A stretch of 5,128 bases of DNA, from assembly GCA_021604265.1 (NCBI GenBank), contig BQIY01000222.1, positions 1 to 5,128 on the forward strand, in the 5' to 3' direction. Within the stretch, counting starts at the first letter, position 1, and each line of letters starts with the position of its first letter. The position numbers were made by a program, and so were the translations under genes. The stretch is from Nitrospirales bacterium. Its GTDB lineage: Bacteria > Nitrospirota > Nitrospiria > Nitrospirales > UBA8639. The notes below the pieces were generated by a model. That model ran no database searches, had not been told where the DNA came from, and was given only the letters and a program-made list of their open reading frames with translations. Positions 1-5,128 of this stretch are shown piece by piece.

Positions 1-740
1 CCTCCCCCCGCCACTGAACCGACAATAATGATTCGATCACAGTCAATACGTGGATCAGCACATAACAAATCGATGCCACGCCGCACATCTTGCACCATCC
101 AGCCCATTAAACTTTCACCCACCAACTGTAATTGCATATCAAGCACAGATCGAAAATAGTAGTCTTGCCGATCAACACGAAATGCTCCGGGAAAATCTTT
201 TTGAGCGGTAAAAGGATGCTGACGTCGCTCTCCATGACCAAGTAAATCCATGATCAAGACGGTGCAACCCTGGCGAGCCCATGTCATTCCCATACACTGT
301 AACTCTTCTTCTGACTTGGAATTGTGATGACTGTGACACAAAACGATTGCGGGTGTGTTTGTCGTGACACCGACAGGTCGATACATGTTCGCCGTCACAG
401 GAATATCCATGTGTCCATAGAAAACCATATTGTCGATGTGACAGGCAGTATGTTTCACTGTACCAGTCACGAAAGCGCGAGGCGGGGCAACACGTTCCTC
501 ACTCAGGTTTAACGAGCGACGCAGTGCCTCACATCGAACATCGCGAAAACTCTCCCAATCAGCTTTCGTCTGAATCCCTTTCCCGATCGCAATATCCTTT
601 TGAGCCACATCGTGAATTCGAGCCGAAAGTGCTCCGCCAAGCTCTCGAATTCGACGATTTCTCGTTTCAACTTTTCGTTCCCACAACCACTGACGTAACG
701 GTAGCGGAAGACTTTCGCTTAGTAGCTGTTTCATTCGCAT
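1..740 (-). CDS. Alpha/beta hydrolase, acetylxylan esterase/dienelactone hydrolase-like (partial, C-terminus beyond window)
   Basis: The reverse strand reads open for 246 codons from ATG at 740 to the window edge. A second ATG at 734 is an alternative start, and an in-frame TGA at 759-761 rules out anything further upstream. No clear Shine-Dalgarno is visible. The first ~90 residues are charged and helical, with no signal peptide, so a cytoplasmic location is inferred. The hydrolase core follows. A strand plus oxyanion-hole-like segment (PAIVLCHSHHNSK) lies near residues 130-142, and VLIMDLLGHGER near 161-172 matches the D-x-x-G-x-G-E-R turn of acetylxylan-esterase-like hydrolases. MVQDVRRGIDLL (about 215-226) and DPRIDCDRIIIVG precede the nucleophile elbow. 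Family members typically cleave ester bonds, but the substrate here is unknown. The elbow reads GSVAGG (241-246) rather than the usual GxSxGG, so activity is uncertain. The acid and His residues of the triad would lie outside the window. Confidence 0.8.
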   Translation of the reverse strand, partial: MRMKQLLSESLPLPLRQWLWERKVETRNRRIRELGGALSARIHDVAQKDIAIGKGIQTKADWESFRDVRCEALRRSLNLSEERVAPPRAFVTGTVKHTACHIDNMVFYGHMDIPVTANMYRPVGVTTNTPAIVLCHSHHNSKSEEELQCMGMTWARQGCTVLIMDLLGHGERRQHPFTAQKDFPGAFRVDRQDYYFRSVLDMQLQLVGESLMGWMVQDVRRGIDLLCADPRIDCDRIIIVGSVAGG

Positions 741-880
741 AGAATCAACCAGGACACATCAGTATGCAGTCGACGTGAAGGTGGGCATCACGACATTGAC
801 AGGAGGAATCAAAAAATATCATGACAGAGGAAAAGTCAACAACAGAGGGCGCTTAACACATGTGGCACAATAAGCAAACG

Positions 881-1321
881 TTAGCCACCGCTCCCTACGT
901 CTGTGGCTTTAATATAACCTAAAATGACATCTCTGCGTGCTAAGATTCCGACTAGCGCATTCGCTCTCACAACTGGGACGCGAACAAGGTGATGCTGTTG
1001 AAGTAGCTGTACGACCTCCATGAAAGGCGTCTGCTCTGTCACCGTCAACACCTCTTTAGTCATGATCGATGACACAGACGTACTTCGTAGGTCTTTGCCA
1101 TGTTGAATCGCCTGAAGGAGATCAAACTCAGTCACAATCCCAACTAACGATTGCTCACTATCCACCACGGGCAAACTACCAATATTGCCATCGTACAGCT
1201 TATGTCCCACTGTGAGCACCATATCATCTGGACGACAAGTGCTCACCTGATCTTCCATCAGTTCATGCGCTAAAAGAGTTGTCGGATCACAACGTTGAGA
1301 AATCCATTCGACTTTTCGCAT
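881..1321 (-). CDS. Stand-alone CBS-pair (Bateman module) protein
   Basis: A 146-residue protein made almost entirely of two CBS domains. CBS1 spans about residues 20-75 (from LMEDQVSTCRPDD to GIVTEFDLLQAI). CBS2 spans about 85-138 (from SIMTKEVLTVTEQTP to GILARRDVILGYI). Each ends in the usual G-[IV]-[VL]-x-x-x-D motif, whose Asp commonly contacts the ribose of a bound adenine nucleotide. Such small CBS-pair proteins usually sense AMP, ATP or S-adenosylmethionine and regulate a partner, but the sequence does not identify ligand or partner. No signal peptide or membrane segment is present, so it is probably cytosolic. An ATG at 1327 is also in frame, but the ribosome binding site sits only 1 nt from it and 7 nt from the ATG at 1321, so the latter is preferred. 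The alpha/beta hydrolase lies 140 bp downstream on the same strand. Co-transcription is possible but not shown. Confidence 0.9.
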   Translation of the reverse strand: MRKVEWISQRCDPTTLLAHELMEDQVSTCRPDDMVLTVGHKLYDGNIGSLPVVDSEQSLVGIVTEFDLLQAIQHGKDLRSTSVSSIMTKEVLTVTEQTPFMEVVQLLQQHHLVRVPVVRANALVGILARRDVILGYIKATDVGSGG

Positions 1322-1327
1322 ACTCAT

Positions 1328-1336
1328 CCCTCCCCC
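1328..1336 (-). promoter_or_regulatory. Ribosome binding site that decides the CBS protein start
   Basis: On the minus strand this reads GGGGGAGGG, a strong Shine-Dalgarno sequence. Its GGAGG core ends 1 nt before the ATG at 1327 but 7 nt before the in-frame ATG at 1321. Normal spacing therefore favours the second Met (1321) as the initiation codon. Confidence 0.7.
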
Positions 1337-1548
1337 ATCTGACTTACAGGACCAAGTTCTTATGCCAATTCACAAAATCTTTGGAATGACGAAAATTTTT
1401 GGTCGTTTGTAAAAATGCTGGGACACATTCTATGTACTATCCTCCTCGATACTATACATTACCAATATTTCACTAAGCGTTCATCTCGCACTTGCACTGG
1501 ATCCACAGCTACAACTCAGATACCATTCACGATGAAAGATAGCGTTTG

Positions 1549-1594
1549 ACTTCTCATCATTTTTGACGAGATTCATAGCTCATGAGTGAGAAGT
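1549..1594. repeat. Inverted repeat with 8-bp arms upstream of the GFA gene
   Basis: The arms ACTTCTCA (1549-1556) and TGAGAAGT (1587-1594) are perfect reverse complements with 30 nt between them. The right arm ends 22 nt before the GFA start codon and a few nt before its ribosome binding site. If transcribed it could form a leader stem; as DNA it could be an operator half-site pair. The long loop makes chance occurrence quite possible. Confidence 0.3.
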
Positions 1595-1600
1595 GAGGAA

Positions 1601-1606
1601 AGGGGG
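1601..1606 (+). promoter_or_regulatory. Ribosome binding site for the GFA-family gene
   Basis: AGGGGG ends 10 nt before the ATG at 1617. An in-frame GTG at 1593 lies upstream of this site, so the site would fall inside the gene if that GTG were used. The position of the site and the family's typical N-terminus (MAITGSCLCGAV) both favour ATG 1617. Confidence 0.6.
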
Positions 1607-1616
1607 CACTGAGTTT

Positions 1617-2036
1617 ATGGCCATTACTGGATCATGCTTATGTGGTGCAGTTACATACATCATCAAAGGAACGTTACGAGATGCACGATCGTGTCACTGC
1701 TCAGATTGTCGAAAGGCATTTAGTGCACAGGCATCAGCGTATGCATTGGTTGTCCCAGAAGAATTTTCATGGACTTCCGGTCAAGACCTACTGACAACCT
1801 ATGAATCAAATAATGGTGCGGGCTTGCAATTCTGTCGCTTATGCGGCTCGACATTGTGCGGTACGCATAAAGGGAACATACATGGCGTCTCGCTCGGATG
1901 CACAGAAGGTGATGTAGAAATCAAATTGGGCATGCATATCTTTGTCAGTGACAAAGCTCCTTGGGAAACTTTACCAAATGATGGCGTTCCCCAATATGAA
2001 GAGTGGCCGCCAACAAATACATCAGGAACTGTCTAA
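1617..2036 (+). CDS. GFA-family zinc protein (glutathione-dependent formaldehyde-activating enzyme/CENP-V-like fold)
   Basis: A 139-residue protein with the full GFA domain layout. SCLCGAV (Cys7, Cys9) is followed by the CHCSDCRK cluster (Cys26, Cys28, Cys31) and a later CRLCGSTLC cluster (Cys83, Cys86, Cys91). These cysteines match the structural and catalytic zinc ligands of the Mss4-like fold. The C-terminal H-I-F-V-S-D-K-A-P-W segment and the ending PQYEEWPP are also typical, and the length is normal, so the protein looks complete. The founding member, Gfa of Paracoccus, was described as condensing formaldehyde with glutathione. Most family members have no proven substrate, so the function here is inferred only at family level. 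The start is ATG 1617, with AGGGGG upstream. All four arginine codons are CGN, like the core genes. Its 3' end overlaps a doubtful ORF in another frame, and a serine protease gene follows on the same strand. Confidence 0.9.
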   Translation: MAITGSCLCGAVTYIIKGTLRDARSCHCSDCRKAFSAQASAYALVVPEEFSWTSGQDLLTTYESNNGAGLQFCRLCGSTLCGTHKGNIHGVSLGCTEGDVEIKLGMHIFVSDKAPWETLPNDGVPQYEEWPPTNTSGTV

Positions 2037-2262
2037 CAAAATAAAGCAATCAAGTTATCCAGTGTTAAATTGTCTCTTCGAACAACTAGGAAATTGGATA
2101 ACTTCTAATCCAAGATACCAAATCCTTGAATGCCGATACCAGACAGGCACTTTAGGCCTAAATATTCAAAATGTAGAGGGTTGGCAATTTATCCTCAGCC
2201 TCACAAAATTTCAGAAAGATTATGCATTTGACAATTCGAGCCATTCAAAACAAAGACATTGA
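1981..2262 (+). CDS. Doubtful small ORF, unrecognised protein, possible detached N-terminus of the downstream protease
   Basis: I do not recognise this protein. The frame is open from about 1942 to a TGA at 2260-2262. Possible starts are TTG 1942, ATG 1978, ATG 1981 and ATG 1996, none with a good Shine-Dalgarno. The first ~55 nt overlap the conserved C-terminus of the GFA gene in another frame. The part after 2036 looks protein-like: a Leu/Phe/Trp-rich helix-like stretch (CLFEQLGNWITSN), then alternating hydrophobic residues (YQILECRYQ, VEGWQFILSLTKF) as in beta strands. There is no membrane segment or signal peptide. Two of its four arginine codons are AGA, as in the protease. It lies in the same frame as the protease, with only this TGA and 30 nt before the protease ATG. 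It may be a small coupled gene, a separated N-terminal domain, or a chance ORF. Confidence 0.35.
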   Translation: MAFPNMKSGRQQIHQELSNKIKQSSYPVLNCLFEQLGNWITSNPRYQILECRYQTGTLGLNIQNVEGWQFILSLTKFQKDYAFDNSSHSKQRH

Positions 2263-2292
2263 GCCAGTCGAGGCTTTTTGTTGAGAGAGAAT

Positions 2293-3081
2293 ATGCTGAA
2301 CAACCAAGAAAAAACCCTATTATATTCAACGGTCAGAATTGTAATTACAAATAGTCATTCGTCTGGGGATTCTGTGGGTACAGGATTTATCGTTTCTGTT
2401 CCATCCCCCAGCTTGGAGGGGGAAAGCTACCTTTTCTTAGTTTCGAACAGGCACGTTTTTGTTGATCCTACTCACCAGATTTCCCTCGTGTTCACGAAAA
2501 GACAGATAGACAGTTTAGAGCCTTCACTCGGAGAAATTGCAAAATTTTCACAGTCCGGGTTTTCAGGTGGCTACATAGCCCATCCGGATCACAACATCGA
2601 TCTAGCATGCGTCAATATGTCGTCTTTTGGAGAACCTGAACTTGGGTTGTATTTCAGACACTATTCACAGGAAAATCTTCTTAATGCTACTTCTCAGGAC
2701 CTGTCCGTTGGACAAGACGTTTTCTTCATTGGGTATCCGGATGGCCGATACGATGTAGTGAATCACCTCCCTATAATGCGCAAAGGATGTATTGCCTCTT
2801 CAGTTAACGTCGACTTCAATGGAGAAAAACAGTTTCTTATTGACGCCCAAGTATTTCAAGGTTCCAGTGGCAGCCCAGTATTTGCAGAAATAGGAAGAGA
2901 ATTCAAGATTGCTGGGGTGATCTCACGGACAATGATTAAGAACTCTATGCTACAAAATATTCCGGTTTCCACTGCACAAGGTATCCAGCAACCCATAGGC
3001 CTTGGCCTAGTACTCAAGGTTTCGCTACTTAACGAATTACTCAATCATGCAGCTCAACATTTTTCTACGAAAATAAGTTAA
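2293..3081 (+). CDS. Trypsin-like serine protease (S1/PA clan), cytoplasmic, no PDZ domain
   Basis: A 262-residue protein with a complete chymotrypsin-fold catalytic set. The N-terminal GTGFIVS strand (about 29-35) leads to VSNRHVF with His54. Asp103 lies in HPDHNIDLACVNM, and the nucleophile Ser192 lies in QGSSGSPVF. GQDVFFIGYPDG (about 140-151) and the IAGVISR strand after the nucleophile match the second barrel of HtrA-like proteases. No PDZ domain follows, and there is no signal peptide or membrane segment, so a cytosolic peptidase is inferred; its target is unknown. The start is uncertain. ATG 2293 follows GAGAG at a short 3-nt gap. TTG 2278 or TTG 2281, 4 and 7 nt after GAGG (2270-2273), would add five or four residues. 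Five of eight arginine codons are AGA/AGG, against none of 23 in tyrS, which suggests acquisition. Homologous stand-alone proteases occur in some defence and conflict loci, but no recognised partner is visible here. Confidence 0.85.
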   Translation: MLNNQEKTLLYSTVRIVITNSHSSGDSVGTGFIVSVPSPSLEGESYLFLVSNRHVFVDPTHQISLVFTKRQIDSLEPSLGEIAKFSQSGFSGGYIAHPDHNIDLACVNMSSFGEPELGLYFRHYSQENLLNATSQDLSVGQDVFFIGYPDGRYDVVNHLPIMRKGCIASSVNVDFNGEKQFLIDAQVFQGSSGSPVFAEIGREFKIAGVISRTMIKNSMLQNIPVSTAQGIQQPIGLGLVLKVSLLNELLNHAAQHFSTKIS

Positions 3082-3242
3082 CCAGATACTCAAATAACCA
3101 TTTTCAGTGTCGCGTTGCAACCAATCGTTATTAGACCTCACTCTTAGCCATACTGGACAGTAGGGCATACTTTTTCATTTAGAACAAATGTGAAAATGAG
3201 TAGAATTCAGACGGAGTCAGAACAGATCACGCGATGAAAAAT

Positions 3243-3317
3243 TGGAGCGGGCGATGGGATTTGAACCCACGACAGCTTGCTTGGGAAGCAAGAACTCTAC
3301 CACTGAGCTACGCCCGC
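3243..3317 (-). tRNA. tRNA-Gly, anticodon CCC
   Basis: The minus strand folds into a full cloverleaf. The 7-bp acceptor stem GCGGGCG/CGCCCGC is perfect. The D arm is GCTC-AGTGGTA-GAGT and the anticodon arm is CTTGC-TTCCCAA-GCAAG. The T arm is GTGGG-TTCAAAT-CCCAT, with one G-U pair. The discriminator base is U and the CCA end is encoded (3243-3245). The anticodon CCC occupies 3283-3285 and reads GGG glycine codons. The acceptor stem, U discriminator and anticodon loop match the known E. coli tRNA-Gly(CCC), supporting the identity. It lies between tyrS and the protease gene, with its own promoter directly upstream. Confidence 0.97.
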
Positions 3318-3334
3318 TCTCTAGAGGTAACCAC

Positions 3335-3363
3335 ATTTTATGCGTGTGGTAAAACTTAGTCAA
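3335..3363 (-). promoter_or_regulatory. Sigma70-type promoter of tRNA-Gly
   Basis: On the minus strand TTGACT (3363-3358, five of six consensus bases) and TAAAAT (3340-3335, five of six) are separated by exactly 17 bp. The mature tRNA begins 17 nt after the -10 box, which fits a short 5' leader removed by RNase P. A dyad, ACCACA (3330-3335) and TGTGGT (3345-3350), brackets the -10 box and may be chance. Confidence 0.75.
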
Positions 3364-3469
3364 GGTCATTACGGAGCAAAGCGGAATAAGATTTTTCCCG
3401 TCTGACTCGTCAATCCACCTTTCACTCAAACTGGAATACGACCGAGAAAAAGAGTGAAGCACTAAGACG

Positions 3470-4696
3470 TTAGACGTCCTTGAATTCAATCAAAGCAAAC
3501 TTTCGCTTGCCGATTTTCATACGGTACTGCTTGCCAACTTCAAATACGGCATTGCCGTTGGGATCGGTCAGCTTCTTACCGTCTAACTGCACGGCATTTT
3601 GTGCGATCAGACGACGGGCTTCGGCTTTACTGGGCAGGAGATTCGTTCGCATCAGCAAGTCGACGACACCAAGACTTGGGACAGCAGCACTGGCAAAGTC
3701 CGAGGACTCGAGTATGACATATGCGTCCGGTTCATCAGGAAAATCTTTTGCTTGAAACCGTTGTTCAAAATCGGCTTTGGCTTGCTCGGCTCCAGCGGCA
3801 CCATGATATTGAAAAACAAGGCGTTCAGCGAGAGCCTTCTTCGCTTCCATCGGATGTTGTGCATCAATAGCCGACAGGTCTTCTGAGGTCAAGAGTTCGT
3901 AGTATCGTCGCATCAGCGTATCGCTGATGGACATAATCTTCCCATACATATCTCCGGGCTTATCTTCCAAAGCAATATAGTTGCCGTAACTCTTACTCAT
4001 TTTCCGAACGCCGTCCGTCCCCTCGAGTAACGGCATCGTAATGACCGTCTGAGGTTTTTGTCCATAGTCACGCTGCAAATCGCGTCCGACTAATAAATTG
4101 AACTTCTGATCGGTGCCTCCCAGTTCAACATCCGCGTTGAGCGCAACCGAATCGTACCCCTGCACTAAGGGATACAGAAACTCATGGACACTGATGGGTT
4201 TCTGGTCACGATAGCGGTTCGAAAAGTCGTCACGCTCCAGCATGCGCGCCACACTGTAATGTGAACATAATTGCACCATATCTTCCGCATGCATCTCACT
4301 CATCCAACGGCTATTAAATTCAATTCGGGTTTTTTGAGGGTCAAGCGTTTTAAAAATTTGTGTTTCATAAGTCTTGGCATTGTCTAACACCTGCTCTTTC
4401 GTCAGAGCAATCCGGGTTTCTGACACCCCGCTCGGATCACCAATCATTCCAGTAAAATCGCCAATGAGAAAAATGACTTCATGCCCCAATTCTTGAAAAT
4501 GCTTAAGTTTTTGAATGAGCACGGTATGGCCAAGATGGAGATCTGGTGCAGTCGGATCAAACCCGGCCTTAACCCGTAACGGCCGGTTCTCTTTGAGTGA
4601 CGCCGTGAGTTTGCCTTTCAACTCATCGAGCTGAATCACTTCAACCGTTCCCCGAAGAATACGCTCTAACTGTTGCTGAATGTCTGAATCTGACAT
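3470..4696 (-). CDS. tyrS: Tyrosyl-tRNA synthetase
   Basis: A complete 408-residue class I aminoacyl-tRNA synthetase that charges tRNA-Tyr with tyrosine, using ATP, in the cytoplasm. The Rossmann domain carries the HIGH-type motif HLGH (54-57) within [13 protein letters not shown]. The tyrosine-binding region [23 protein letters not shown] lies at about 175-197, and the KMSKS loop is exact (232-236) in [12 protein letters not shown]-terminal S4 RNA-binding domain covers about 341-405 ([23 protein letters not shown]). The HLGH/KMSKS form and the length fit the TyrZ-like bacterial subgroup. The start at ATG 4696 gives a typical N-terminus, though the Shine-Dalgarno is weak. All 23 arginine codons are CGN. 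No T-box leader is present. The ComEA-like gene ends 36 bp upstream, so joint transcription is likely. I found no convincing terminator downstream. Confidence 0.98.
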   Translation of the reverse strand: MSDSDIQQQLERILRGTVEVIQLDELKGKLTASLKENRPLRVKAGFDPTAPDLHLGHTVLIQKLKHFQELGHEVIFLIGDFTGMIGDPSGVSETRIALTKEQVLDNAKTYETQIFKTLDPQKTRIEFNSRWMSEMHAEDMVQLCSHYSVARMLERDDFSNRYRDQKPISVHEFLYPLVQGYDSVALNADVELGGTDQKFNLLVGRDLQRDYGQKPQTVITMPLLEGTDGVRKMSKSYGNYIALEDKPGDMYGKIMSISDTLMRRYYELLTSEDLSAIDAQHPMEAKKALAERLVFQYHGAAGAEQAKADFEQRFQAKDFPDEPDAYVILESSDFASAAVPSLGVVDLLMRTNLLPSKAEARRLIAQNAVQLDGKKLTDPNGNAVFEVGKQYRMKIGKRKFALIEFKDV

Positions 4697-4732
4697 CTCA
4701 GAATATCTCGTGGCTAATGAAAAACTTACACC

Positions 4733-5128
4733 TCAAGATCCGACAGCTTCTTCATTTCGTGCATCGTGGCTTACCGATACCAAAGAACGAATTCGTGCGA
4801 TCCGCCCCTCCCCTATGCCAGCCACCACTTGCAACTCATCCACCGATTGAAAGTCTCCATAGGTCTGACGGTATTCGACAATTCTCTGAGCAAGCACCAG
4901 GCCAATACCTGGGAGCTGTTTCAAATCCGCCAGTTGCCCTTGATTCAAATCAACGTGAAGATCAGGAGTCTTGCTCTCATGTGTCGAGACATGGTCTGAA
5001 CGAAAGCTAGTGACCCCATCCACGAGAGACGCTTGGCGTAACAAAGATGCGCGCTCAAGAGACGTGCGATCATCAGAAACCGGCCACCCGATAAGCACCA
5101 GGCATACCAGCCCAATACTCAGAATGCC
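4733..5128 (-). CDS. ComEA-like helix-hairpin-helix DNA-binding protein (partial, N-terminus beyond window)
   Basis: The reverse frame is open from the window edge to a TGA at 4733-4735 (131 residues seen). A GTG at 5098 could be read as a start, but the frame continues upstream as a hydrophobic run ending SIGLVCLVLIGWPV, so the true start probably lies beyond 5128. This run looks like a membrane anchor or signal segment. After a polar linker (about residues 18-58) comes a ComEA-type domain. It begins VDLNQGQLADLKQLPGIG and continues LAQRIVEYRQTYGDFQSVDELQVVAGIG, then RIARIRSLV. The two PGIG/AGIG hairpins are the helix-hairpin-helix motifs that bind the DNA backbone. ComEA proteins bind incoming DNA outside the inner membrane during natural transformation. 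A role in competence is inferred from family only, since no other competence gene is visible. A short polar tail of about 15 residues follows. It probably shares a transcript with tyrS. Confidence 0.85.
   Translation of the reverse strand, partial: GILSIGLVCLVLIGWPVSDDRTSLERASLLRQASLVDGVTSFRSDHVSTHESKTPDLHVDLNQGQLADLKQLPGIGLVLAQRIVEYRQTYGDFQSVDELQVVAGIGEGRIARIRSLVSVSHDARNEEAVGS

Larger units (their letters stand above)
1337..1616. other. Divergent intergenic region between the CBS gene and the GFA gene
   Basis: This region must carry the promoters for the minus-strand CBS gene and, probably, the plus-strand GFA gene. It is AT-rich, with an A/T run near 1390-1400 and TATA-like words near 1430-1460. 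I could not find a pair of -35 and -10 boxes with good spacing for either direction. TTGACT at 1546-1551 has no good -10 at 17-18 bp. An 8-bp inverted repeat (1549-1594) is annotated separately. No gene is supported here. Confidence 0.5.

Noticed and set aside
524..742. A 72-codon plus-strand ORF opposite the hydrolase gene
   Set aside because: It is the antisense shadow of the hydrolase N-terminus, which has clear family motifs on the other strand.
821..856. An 11-codon plus-strand ORF after AGGAGG at 801-806 in the gap between the hydrolase and CBS genes
   Set aside because: The spacing of about 14 nt is too long, the peptide is very short and charged, and it has no context.
1360..1428. 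A 22-codon minus-strand ORF upstream of the CBS gene with GGAGG 12 nt before its ATG, considered as a leader peptide
   Set aside because: The spacing is poor, there is no attenuator-like hairpin after it, and no residue run suggests regulation.
2262..2279. Small hairpin AGCC/GGCT followed by a T run, considered as a terminator after the small ORF or a SECIS-like element after its TGA
   Set aside because: The stem is only 4 bp, too weak for either role on its own.
3082..3242. Search for an attachment-site copy of the tRNA 3' end or a small gene between the protease and the tRNA
   Set aside because: No second copy of the tRNA end was seen in the window and no plausible ORF is present. CATTTTCA/TGAAAATG arms about 85 bp apart are too distant to interpret.
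3421..3463. Inverted arms TTCACTC/GAGTGAA and a small AGTG/CACT hairpin before a T run, considered as the tyrS terminator
   Set aside because: The 7-bp arms have a 24-nt loop, and the T-run hairpin has only 4 bp. Neither is convincing.
3217..3489. A 90-codon minus-strand ORF running through the tRNA
   Set aside because: Its central part is simply the translated tRNA-Gly gene, and it has no protein-like features.

Overview
This is an ordinary-looking stretch of bacterial chromosome holding six supported protein genes, one tRNA gene and one doubtful small ORF. The organism cannot be placed reliably. A bacterial-type tyrosyl-tRNA synthetase, a tRNA-Gly with an encoded CCA end, a sigma70-type tRNA promoter and a ComEA-like helix-hairpin-helix protein with a hydrophobic N-terminus all indicate a bacterium. 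The base composition looks mid-range, and the core genes use CGN arginine codons almost exclusively. A phylum call would be a guess.

Left part (1-1321, minus strand): the window opens inside an alpha/beta hydrolase of the acetylxylan-esterase/dienelactone-hydrolase type, cut by the window edge at its nucleophile elbow. Upstream of it on the same strand, after 140 bp with no clear signals, is a stand-alone two-CBS-domain protein. A strong purine-rich ribosome binding site selects its second Met codon.

Middle (1322-3081): a 295-bp divergent intergenic region leads to plus-strand genes. These are a GFA-family zinc protein, a doubtful small ORF overlapping its 3' end, and a cytoplasmic trypsin-like serine protease without PDZ domain or signal peptide. 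The small ORF and the protease lie in the same frame, separated by a single TGA. Both use AGA/AGG arginine codons often, unlike tyrS, which suggests that this part was acquired or belongs to the accessory genome. The 161 bp after the protease hold no gene I can support.

Right part (3243-5128, minus strand): tRNA-Gly(CCC) with a near-consensus promoter, then tyrS, then a ComEA-like protein whose start lies outside the window. The comEA-like gene and tyrS are 36 bp apart and probably co-transcribed.

I see no CRISPR array, insertion sequence, or recognisable multi-gene defence or biosynthetic system. The most unusual points are the split-looking small ORF/protease pair beside a tRNA gene and the non-canonical nucleophile motif of the hydrolase.
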